A stretch of DNA of 64,000 nt from Sphingobacterium hotanense. GTDB lineage: Bacteria; Bacteroidota; Bacteroidia; Sphingobacteriales; Sphingobacteriaceae. Under the pieces are notes generated by a model that saw only the letters and a list, made by a program, of their open reading frames with translations, was not told the DNA's origin and searched no databases. Position 1 is the stretch's first letter. Each line of letters starts with the position of its first letter. A program made the position numbers and the translations under genes. Positions 26,620 through 33,933 of this stretch are shown in pieces. The stretch spans positions 1,984,001 through 2,048,000 of the forward strand of contig NZ_CP030848.1 in NCBI RefSeq assembly GCF_008274825.1, in the 5' to 3' direction.

Positions 26620-29600
26620 TTATTTAATATTTGCTGTTAAACTCAAGGAGAATGAACGTGTATAAGGATAGTCTATACCTCGCTCACGCTTAACCGTAGA
26701 GAAATAGCCTATATCGTTCATGTATCCCGTTATTTTTAAATTGCTCATGCGGATTTTGTTCAACCAGCTGGTGTTTCTGATGTCGTAACCCAAGCTAATG
26801 GATTCGATTGCCAACCTGTTTTCCTGTTGCACAAATCTTGATGACATAGGCGTAGATTCCGGGTGGCTATCTAGATCGCTGTATTCACCACCTAAGTCAA
26901 TCAAATTGATGCGTTTGTAAGAGCTGACGTCGCCAACTTGCTTCCAACGATCATAAAGCGCGCGCTTATCCTGATTGGAATTTAAAAGCTGCTGCATGCT
27001 GATATTCTCCACCTTGTTGTATAGAGCCGAGTTAAACACATCTTGATTATACAGATAGCGGACAATGACATTTGCCGAGAAGCCCTTATAAACTAAGTTT
27101 GAGGTGAATACCCCCTGTAATTTAGGTCTGCTATTTCCAACGACTACAGCATCATTATAATCGTATTGAAAGCTATATGTTCCATCTTTCTTCATGAACA
27201 ATTCGTTTCCGGTGGCAGGATCAATCCCTAAGGAAGGAACGGTCCAAATGTCTGCCGGATCGCCGCCATCTCTATATTGGATAAGCGATTTGCTCTGTCT
27301 CAGATTGCTGTTCATACTTTCAAGAATGCTATTGAAATCATTATACTCTTGTTTGTATGTCGATCCCATTAAGCCTATCGTCCAAATGATACGGTCTTGT
27401 AATTTGTAAATAGGGGCATACTTTGCATATACTTCGACACCGTCTACCGTCAGGTTACCAGCATTAATCGGATAACGTGATAAAGAAGTTGAGGATGGAA
27501 GTGCGACTGCCACAACAAGAGGATCGGTGAATTTTCTATAGGCATTCACATATCCTGACAATCGGCTATTCCATGCTGCGAAATCTAATCCTAATGAGAT
27601 GGTCTCGGTATTCTGCCATTTTAGTTTCTTATTCCCTAAGGAGCTAACGTTGACACCCTGACCCCAGAAGTTATAGCCAGATTCGTAATCATAGGTTGTG
27701 ATCGACGTATAGCTCGTGAAGTTTTGATTTCCGGTGCGACCGTAGTTACCGCGAAGTCGCAATAAGTTGATAGCGGGCGCGACGTCATTAAAAAACTGTT
27801 CTTTGTGAAGGTTCCAGGATAAACCACCCGAGAAAAATGGCGAATAGAGATTATCTACGCCGAAGGCGGTAGAACCGTCGTAGGAAAATGTAAAGTCGGC
27901 GTTGTATTTATTATCATACGAGTAGTTGAACGTACTGATCAGGGAATTCCGGCGCTCAACGATTGCTGAAGATTGCGGTCTGGAGTTTTCAAGATAGCCG
28001 TAAGCATATCTCGCTGCTCCCGTACTAAACGTAGGGAACCCGACAGCGATAAATCCTGCAGAATTAGCATTCGAGTTGAATACCTCTGCATGAACCTGTC
28101 CGTTTAAGCTGTGTTTTCCAGCGAAAACCTTATGGTAAACCACACTTGCATTTGCTGTATAGTTCAAGCGGCTCATTTCGGAATTCGTTAAACGACCTTT
28201 TTCAAGCACGTTGATCAAACGATATTGCGTGTGTCTTGGCGATATAAATACATTGTGCTCGGTATCGTCTTTATAGATCTGTAGGGCACCGTTAAGCGTC
28301 CAATTACTGTTGATATCCCAGCGTATCTTTGTATTGTTTGTTATCGCGTAGTTTTTGGTACGGTCAAAGCTCCCGATTTCGGAAAGATAAAGCGGGTTGC
28401 TAATGTATTCCACTTCGCTGCTGTAACCGCTTGACACGATCGCTAAATAGGGCTGCGAGCTGGGTGCTTTTTCGTAGTAGGGATTGGTATTGACCCAGTT
28501 GCTGAAGCTTCCATAATTTGATTCTTGGGCGCTGTAGCCATTAATATAAAGCATATTGCTTGCACGGAAGTTCTTATGTCGGAAATCAACGTTTAAGCGT
28601 GTTCCCCAGGTATCTCTCGAAGAACCTTTCATCGCCCCGTTATTCTTGCGGTAATCTCCTCCGATACCATAAGTAAGCGATCCGTCGCCACCGTTGACCA
28701 TAAGCGAGTTGCGTTGCGATACGGCGGTTTGCACAGGATCGCTTAGCCAATAGGAATCAACCCCTCTCGCAATGTTCTTTAGTCGTTCGGCGTAAAGCGC
28801 ATCTAATTCGATTTGCGTTTCGTATTTATCACGGCGCGGGTGGATGGTGTAGCGCCCGGATAGTCTTTCAAATTCAACCTTTTCGGCAGCATTCATCATA
28901 TTGTAGCTGCGAAGATCGGGGGCATCTATGTTGATGTCTGTACTGTAATTGATTAATAGTTCGCCGGGTTTTGGCGCTATTGTTTCAATAACAATAACTC
29001 CGTTGGATGCACGTGAACCATAAATAGCGGTAGAGGCAGCATCCTTAAGGATCGTTACTGAGGCGATGCGGTTGATGTCCATATCGGTAATGGTTCTCAA
29101 GGTCGTCGGGAAGCCATCTAAAATGAATAAGGGCTGATTGGGATCTTCCGAGAACTCGTCTCTCAATGCATCCGTAGCAATACTCGTTTGTCCACGAAGT
29201 TCGATGGTTGCTAATGCATTTGGGTTAGAACCTGCTAAGTTATTCTCCATGGATAGGAAAGAAGGATCTAATGCTTTTAGCGATTGAATAACATTGGTAT
29301 TCCCAACCTGCTTAAGCTCCTCGGTATTGAATGAAGCACTTGCTCCGGTAAAGGTTTCTTTTTTACGAGCAGAAATACCCGTCACAACGACCTCTTCCAC
29401 ACGATTGTCGGTTGATTCTAGAACGACGCGAACCGTGCTTCCTTGCACCCTGATGACTCTAGTTTCATACCCGACATTGGATACTTCAATCTCTTGGTTT
29501 TGGATGTTTCCAGGAAACGTAAAGCTACCATCGCTGTTTGTGGAAGTTGCTTTTTTACGGTCGGAAATCAGTCGGATAGACGCTCCTGATATCGGATTAC

Positions 29601-30015
29601 CCTGCGCATCGACAACTACCCCTTTGGTCGATTGCTGCTGTTGGTTTCTCTCGTTTGTAGTCGTCTTCTTTTTGGGAAGAATACTAATGGTTTTGTTTTT
29701 GATCTGATAGTCAAGCGGCAGATTCTGTAATACGGATTCGACAGCCTTATCTACAGGCACATCTTTCAGTTCGATGGATATTCTCGGATATTGATTGATC
29801 ATATCTGCATCGAAGAATAAGTCATAGCCCGACTGATGTCGGATTTGGAAAAGTGCCTGTTGCAGCGACATCGTTTTCCGAGGGATCGTAATTTGTCCCG
29901 ACACTAAACTACTGCTCAGCAGCAGTGCTGCAAGAATGGTAGTTCGTCCCATCTTCAATCCTCCTTTGTTCAAGGAGAACTCACCCCTAAAGAGTGTTTT
30001 TAGAGAGATTTTCAT
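26620..30015 (-). CDS. SusC/RagA-family TonB-dependent receptor with STN signalling domain
   Basis: 1131 residues. After an atypical long signal region (LAALLLSSSLVSGQ) comes an STN domain (about 50-115, SLQQALFQIRHQSGYDLFFD), which contacts a FecR-type anti-sigma factor. Then a carboxypeptidase-regulatory-like domain (GVVVDAQGNPISGASI), the plug (SIATDALRDE, PLFILDGFPTT, SVTILKDAASTAIYGSRASNGVI) and a 22-strand beta-barrel ending in Phe-rich strands (RSFSLSLTANIK). It imports substrate with TonB energy. The STN domain together with the adjacent FecR and sigma genes predicts a FecA-like signalling cascade. It is 21 bp downstream of fecR. Confidence 0.96.
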   Translation of the reverse strand: MKISLKTLFRGEFSLNKGGLKMGRTTILAALLLSSSLVSGQITIPRKTMSLQQALFQIRHQSGYDLFFDADMINQYPRISIELKDVPVDKAVESVLQNLPLDYQIKNKTISILPKKKTTTNERNQQQQSTKGVVVDAQGNPISGASIRLISDRKKATSTNSDGSFTFPGNIQNQEIEVSNVGYETRVIRVQGSTVRVVLESTDNRVEEVVVTGISARKKETFTGASASFNTEELKQVGNTNVIQSLKALDPSFLSMENNLAGSNPNALATIELRGQTSIATDALRDEFSEDPNQPLFILDGFPTTLRTITDMDINRIASVTILKDAASTAIYGSRASNGVIVIETIAPKPGELLINYSTDINIDAPDLRSYNMMNAAEKVEFERLSGRYTIHPRRDKYETQIELDALYAERLKNIARGVDSYWLSDPVQTAVSQRNSLMVNGGDGSLTYGIGGDYRKNNGAMKGSSRDTWGTRLNVDFRHKNFRASNMLYINGYSAQESNYGSFSNWVNTNPYYEKAPSSQPYLAIVSSGYSSEVEYISNPLYLSEIGSFDRTKNYAITNNTKIRWDINSNWTLNGALQIYKDDTEHNVFISPRHTQYRLINVLEKGRLTNSEMSRLNYTANASVVYHKVFAGKHSLNGQVHAEVFNSNANSAGFIAVGFPTFSTGAARYAYGYLENSRPQSSAIVERRNSLISTFNYSYDNKYNADFTFSYDGSTAFGVDNLYSPFFSGGLSWNLHKEQFFNDVAPAINLLRLRGNYGRTGNQNFTSYTSITTYDYESGYNFWGQGVNVSSLGNKKLKWQNTETISLGLDFAAWNSRLSGYVNAYRKFTDPLVVAVALPSSTSLSRYPINAGNLTVDGVEVYAKYAPIYKLQDRIIWTIGLMGSTYKQEYNDFNSILESMNSNLRQSKSLIQYRDGGDPADIWTVPSLGIDPATGNELFMKKDGTYSFQYDYNDAVVVGNSRPKLQGVFTSNLVYKGFSANVIVRYLYNQDVFNSALYNKVENISMQQLLNSNQDKRALYDRWKQVGDVSSYKRINLIDLGGEYSDLDSHPESTPMSSRFVQQENRLAIESISLGYDIRNTSWLNKIRMSNLKITGYMNDIGYFSTVKRERGIDYPYTRSFSLSLTANIK

Positions 30016-30036
30016 AATTAGTTATAAAAAATAGGG

Positions 30037-31161
30037 TTAAAAGTTTGATACGTATATTGTTTTGGCGTTTATTCTAAAATTTAAGTTTTGAGAGGAACTC
30101 ATGATGTTTAGAATCTCCTGAAGGGATTTGTTCTTGGCTATTGCTCCGGTGAATCGTTTCTTTTCGATGTCGTTGTCAATTTTGAATTTCACATCATACC
30201 AACGTTCGAGTTCTACGCAGATTTCGGCGAGGTCGGCATTGATAAAAATGAAGTCGTTATTGATCCAAGCAAGACTGCTTTCATCGTATTCACGCTTAAT
30301 AAGTCCGGATGCGTTGAGCGTTGCTTCTTGTCCTGGTGATAAAATAAGCGAATGATTGGCTTTTAAGGCCCTAACTTCAACTTTACCTTCGACCAAGGAT
30401 GTGCGGCTTTCGGCTTCGCCGGCATAGTTTTTAACGACGAATTTGGTTCCTAAAACTTTAACTGCCTGTTGTTTTGAGTTGACGATAAAGCTGCTGTGAT
30501 TGGCAGTTTTCTTGATTTCGAAATATCCTTCACCTTCCAGATACACCTCACGTTTATCCTGTTGGAATCGGGTCGGAAAACGTAGTGAGGAAGCGGCGTT
30601 CAAAGTAACTTTGCTGCCATCAGCCAGTAGGATAGAAGAGATTGTTCCCTTCGGAGTCGTTAATGTATTATATGCTATTGGAGCATCGCTATTATTGATT
30701 TCTTCTTGTTGGTATAATAAATTCCCTTGCTCGTCAACACGAATGCTTAAGCCTTCGCTTGTTGTAATATCTTGCTTTGTATTCGGATTGATAACAATGG
30801 TTTTTCCGTCTGCCAATTTCAATTCGACCTGATCTTTAGCCGGCATAATGCTAGCGACTTCAGAAAGGGGGAGGGTCTTTGGATTTTGATTGATATAGAT
30901 GGCTATCGCAATAGCATAGGCTAATACTGCGGCTGCTGCGACCTTCCAATAATTGTTGAAAGCAAAGACTTTTGGTTTTCGCTGTAGTTCTTTGCTCAAG
31001 TCTTTTCGAATTTGCTGTTTATGAAGATTTAAAGTTGCTTGATCAACTTCTTGTTCATCTTCGGATACAGCGTACCAGAACTCGACAGCTCGTTTCTCTT
31101 CATCAGAACATTGCCCACTGAGGTATTTGTCGATAAGTATTTTAAAATCGTGTTCGGTCAT
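30037..31161 (-). CDS. FecR-family anti-sigma factor
   Basis: 374 residues. The cytoplasmic N-terminus (1-70, DKYLSGQCSDEEKRAVEFWY) is the DUF4880-like sigma-binding part. One transmembrane helix (AAAAVLAYAIAIAIYI) follows. The periplasmic part has the FecR domain (LTTPKGTISSILLADGSKVTLNAAS, VYLEGEGYFEI) and a C-terminal DUF4974-type domain (DLAEICVELERWYDVKFKID), which resembles a secretin/STN fold and contacts the receptor STN domain. It should hold the adjacent ECF sigma factor inactive until SusC senses substrate. The frame is intact although the sigma gene is broken. Confidence 0.94.
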   Translation of the reverse strand: MTEHDFKILIDKYLSGQCSDEEKRAVEFWYAVSEDEQEVDQATLNLHKQQIRKDLSKELQRKPKVFAFNNYWKVAAAAVLAYAIAIAIYINQNPKTLPLSEVASIMPAKDQVELKLADGKTIVINPNTKQDITTSEGLSIRVDEQGNLLYQQEEINNSDAPIAYNTLTTPKGTISSILLADGSKVTLNAASSLRFPTRFQQDKREVYLEGEGYFEIKKTANHSSFIVNSKQQAVKVLGTKFVVKNYAGEAESRTSLVEGKVEVRALKANHSLILSPGQEATLNASGLIKREYDESSLAWINNDFIFINADLAEICVELERWYDVKFKIDNDIEKKRFTGAIAKNKSLQEILNIMSSSQNLNFRINAKTIYVSNF

Positions 31162-31234
31162 GTTAATGGTTTATCAGTACTGCATTATCAGGCAGTATAT
31201 AGATAAGACGACTTAGTATAGTGTGAGTTGTAGA

Positions 31235-31804
31235 TTAAAAGAGAAAAAAATGCGTATAGGGGTGAAGTTTTTTTCTTAAAATCTTTAATGCGTTGTGTAT
31301 CTGTGTTTTAACTGTTTTTTCGGAGATGGCTAATTGATCGGCAATCTCCTGGTAACTCAAGTCTTGTTTGCGGCTCAGCTCAAATACCTGCCGCATCTTT
31401 GCAGGTAGGCTGTCTACCGCTTCCGAGATTATCGTTTATATTTGTTTTTCGCGGATGCGGAAATCTGTCGACTCCACGAGCTTGTAAGTATGTAGAAACG
31501 ATTGATAGTACGTGTCGACTATTTTGTTGTGCTTAATTAAGTCGAGAACCTTATTGCGCGCAGTGATATACAAGTATCCTCTAATATTTGTGATGTGGGT
31601 CAGTGAGTCTCGGTTTTCCCAGAGCTTCAGAAATACATCGTGTGTGAGGTCTTTAGTAAGTTCGTAGTCCTTGGTTTTGTTGTAGATATGAATATATATA
31701 TCCTCAAAAAAACGATCATATAGCAGATCGTAGGCAGCATGATTGCCTTCGCTAATCCTATGGATTAGCTCGATATCGTCTATATGTTGATCGTTCGTAT
31801 TCAT
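31235..31804 (-). pseudogene. ECF RNA polymerase sigma factor interrupted by an in-frame TAA
   Basis: From the ATG at 31804 the frame encodes 122 residues with sigma region 2 (YDLLYDRFFEDIYIHIYNKT, LTHDVFLKLWENRDSL, NIRGYLYITARNKVLDLIK). It then meets TAA at 31436-31438. Past this single stop, the same frame continues without a shift to TAA at 31235 and encodes a perfect sigma region 4 (DSLPAKMRQVFELSRKQ, LSYQEIADQLAISEKTVKTQ). The total of 189 sense codons is the normal length of these ECF factors. A single base change from a sense codon such as AAA, TAC or CAA would explain it. The first fragment lacks region 4 and should not recognise -35 elements. It could be a pseudogene, be read through, or work in two pieces with a restart at the ATG at 31396. 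Confidence 0.85.
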
Positions 31805-31887
31805 ATCAAATTTAAGCCACCATCAAAAACTTTTGAAAGTTTGCTCATAGGTCGATGTGTAATCAATAAGCTGTAAATGAGTAGTGA

Positions 31888-31895
31888 CAAATATA
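31888..31895 (-). promoter_or_regulatory. Putative -7 element (TATATTTG) upstream of the sigma/FecR/SusC locus
   Basis: The minus strand reads TATATTTG, an exact match to TAnnTTTG, 84 bp upstream of the sigma start codon. No clear TTTG -33 partner is present (TTTA is near the expected spacing), so the call rests on one box. Confidence 0.4.
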
Positions 31896-32000
31896 AAAAA
31901 AGCTTTTACTGAATATAAATGATTTGGGGAAATTTGCCAAAAAAGTTCTCCTTGAAAATCAGTGCGTTAATGGTGTTTTAATGAAAAGTCGGCATTTTTC

Positions 32001-32031
32001 TTTGCAAAAAAGGTTAAAATTCTGATATTTG
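32001..32031 (+). promoter_or_regulatory. Promoter of tRNA-Thr
   Basis: TTTG (32001-32004), 19-bp spacer, GATATTTG (32024-32031; one mismatch to TAnnTTTG). The tRNA begins 15 bp downstream. Confidence 0.65.
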
Positions 32032-32046
32032 CATCACCAAAAACAA

Positions 32047-32119
<73 letters not shown>

Positions 32120-32134
32120 CAGAAAAGGGTAAAG

Positions 32135-32163
32135 AAAAAGCTCATCGAAAGATGAGCTTTTTT
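32135..32163 (+). terminator. Terminator after tRNA-Thr
   Basis: Stem AAAAGCTCATC / GATGAGCTTTT with a GAAA tetraloop and a following T-rich run, about 16 bp past the tRNA. Confidence 0.85.
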
Positions 32164-32327
32164 CGTTTTTTATGGGGGTATCCTTTTTATTATGAACGTG
32201 TCTGTTTTCAAAGGCCATCAAGAACTTTCATCCCTGTGGTTTTTTAATTGAAATATAAGGGATCATGTACAAAAGTTGTGGAGGGGATAAAAAATAATTA
32301 GATATTTGTGCTTTGATATTTATACAG

Positions 32328-32693
32328 ATGCACGAATCTTTCAACGCGTTAATGCCCTTAATTATTCCCGAAGGAGTTTCCGATTATTTTGAGATGACCC
32401 ACTATTCCAAAGAAGAAAAAAGACTGGATATCTTTCTGGAGGAAGTCAATACTACACCTGAAGAATATCAAGGCCAGAAGTTGATTTCCAAGGGGTTTTT
32501 CGAACCCGTTACCCTTCAAGATTTTCCTATCCGTGGCATGCAGGTCTATCTTCATGTCAAGCGCCGCAGGTGGCTCAACCAGGATACCGATAAAGTAGTC
32601 TACAGAAATTGGGAACTAGTAGCCAAAGGGACGCGCATCACACAGGATTTCGCAGCTTTTTTAAAAGGTATCAGCGGACAACCAGGCTCATAG
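32328..32693 (+). CDS. ISAon1-family transposase N-region protein (ORF A)
   Basis: 121 residues from the ATG at 32328; the TTG 15 bp upstream is less likely. The pattern SFNALMPLIIPEGVSDYF, LDIFLEEVNTTPEEYQG, KGFFEPVTLQDFPIRG, VYLHVKRRRWL and NWELVAKGTRITQDFAAFLK is that of the small N-region protein that always precedes the ISAon1 DDE transposase. It probably binds the IS ends. It stops at 32693, 29 bases after the next frame opens, and the last in-frame codons before the switch lie in a T6A4GG stretch. Confidence 0.85.
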   Translation: MHESFNALMPLIIPEGVSDYFEMTHYSKEEKRLDIFLEEVNTTPEEYQGQKLISKGFFEPVTLQDFPIRGMQVYLHVKRRRWLNQDTDKVVYRNWELVAKGTRITQDFAAFLKGISGQPGS

Positions 32694-33657
32694 CATTCAG
32701 ACCATCAGTTCATTCTATGGGATATCAGCCAGTAAACTAAGGAGATACTACCGCAATAAACTGAGCGGTTTCCAGGATTGGGAGCATCGCGAAAATGCGC
32801 GAGATGGATTGATCTTCCCACAGAATGTCAGCGGCCATCTTTCTATTGACGAGACCTGCCTATCCCATGGCGAGCTCTATACCGTTGTCACCAATAAAGA
32901 AGCACGGGGCAAAAAAGGGACCATTGTAGCCATACTGAACGGGACAAAATCAGAGAACATTATCCCGATCCTTCAAAAGATTCCACAGAGATTACGAAAT
33001 AAAGTTCAAGAGATAACGCTTGATTTAGCCGGTAATATGGGATTGATAGCCAAAAGATGCTTTCCCAATGCTGTTCAGGTAATAGACCGTTTCCATGTTC
33101 AGCAACTTGCTGCCGAAGCGCTTCAGGAAATAAGGATAAAGCACCGCTGGCAGGCCATTGACGATGAAAATCAGGCAATTGACCAAGCACGAAAGAATAA
33201 GGAAACCTATTTTCCGGAAGTCCTATCCAACAGTGAAACCATCAAACAGTTACTTGCAAGAAGCCGATACCTGCTTTATAAAAGTGAACATAAATGGACT
33301 TTGGAGCAAAGAGAAAGGGCTGCTGTACTCTTTGAGCGATATCCTGATATTGAAAAGGCGTACAGGCTATCCCAAGAACTCTCTTGGATATTCAACACCA
33401 CCATAGATAAGATCTACGCCTTTACAAGGTTGGCAAAATGGGCGGATAAAGTGGAACAGGCCGGCTTCAAGTCATTCAACACCGTCTCCAGAACCATAAA
33501 TATCCATCACAAAAAAATATTGAACTACTTCGACAACAAGAGTACAAATGCTTCAGCAGAATCTTTCAATGCAAAACTCAAAGCTTTCAGAAGTCAGTTT
33601 AGAGGTGTAGGTGACATCAATTTCTTCCTGTTCAGATTGACCAAATTATTTGCGTAA
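32665..33657 (+). CDS. ISAon1-family DDE transposase (ORF B, +1 frame relative to ORF A)
   Basis: The frame opens after a TAA at 32662-32664 and runs to 33657. Before residue 49 it has no ATG; the first recognised start is TTG at 32809. However, family-like sequence begins well before that (TISSFYGISASKLRRYYRNKLSGFQDW), so the N-terminus is probably made by a +1 shift from ORF A within 32665-32693, or by a non-ATG start. The DDE residues are visible in LSIDETCLSHGELY, TLDLAGNMGLI and NASAESFNAKLK, an ISL3-like catalytic fold. DRFHVQQLAAEA and LLARSRYLLYK are family signatures. The C-terminus is complete. Confidence 0.85.
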   Translation, partial: KVSADNQAHSIQTISSFYGISASKLRRYYRNKLSGFQDWEHRENARDGLIFPQNVSGHLSIDETCLSHGELYTVVTNKEARGKKGTIVAILNGTKSENIIPILQKIPQRLRNKVQEITLDLAGNMGLIAKRCFPNAVQVIDRFHVQQLAAEALQEIRIKHRWQAIDDENQAIDQARKNKETYFPEVLSNSETIKQLLARSRYLLYKSEHKWTLEQRERAAVLFERYPDIEKAYRLSQELSWIFNTTIDKIYAFTRLAKWADKVEQAGFKSFNTVSRTINIHHKKILNYFDNKSTNASAESFNAKLKAFRSQFRGVGDINFFLFRLTKLFA

Positions 33658-33691
33658 TCCACAGGTTTTGAAACTGATCCGAAAAGTGCAT

Positions 33692-33722
33692 AAAAAAAAG
33701 AGCAACTTTTTACAGTTGCTCT
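33692..33722 (-). terminator. Terminator after tRNA-Ser(GCT)
   Basis: Stem AGAGCAACT / AGTTGCTCT with a 6-nt loop is followed on the minus strand by T8, 10 bp beyond the tRNA 3' end. Confidence 0.85.
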
Positions 33723-33731
33723 TATGTCTTT

Positions 33732-33819
<88 letters not shown>

Positions 33820-33833
33820 GGGTTTTGACAGTG

Positions 33834-33864
33834 CAAACATAAAGCAAAATTTTCACTCTACAAA
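33834..33864 (-). promoter_or_regulatory. Promoter of tRNA-Ser(GCT)
   Basis: On the minus strand TTTG (33864-33861), 19-bp spacer, TATGTTTG (33841-33834), a perfect match to the Bacteroidota consensus. The tRNA begins 14 bp downstream. Confidence 0.75.
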
Positions 33865-33933
33865 GCTGTTATCGCTAATTTTTAACAATTTTTTCATACG
33901 AAATGACAACCTGCTGAATGTCAATTCCTTTTT

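Larger units (their letters stand above)
32204..33686 (+). mobile_element. ISAon1-type insertion sequence
   Basis: It lies between the tRNA-Thr and tRNA-Ser(GCT) terminators. It holds two overlapping frames that match the ISAon1 N-region and DDE transposase pair. The left end (GTTTTC..ATCAAGAACTTTCATCCCTGTGG, ending 32239) and the right end (CCACAGGTTTTGAAACTGATCCGAAAAG, 33659-33686) form an imperfect inverted repeat sharing CCTGTGG, TTTCA and TTTTC blocks. Termini are approximate. No target duplication is evident. A near-copy of the left end occurs alone at 44170-44209. Confidence 0.7.

Noticed and set aside
29294..29707. 137-codon open frame antisense to the SusC gene
   Set aside because: Shadow of the plug region of a certain SusC gene; no support of its own.
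31805..32046. Remnant gene between the sigma factor and tRNA-Thr
   Set aside because: 242 bp of A+T-rich sequence with promoter boxes only; no coding pattern on either strand.
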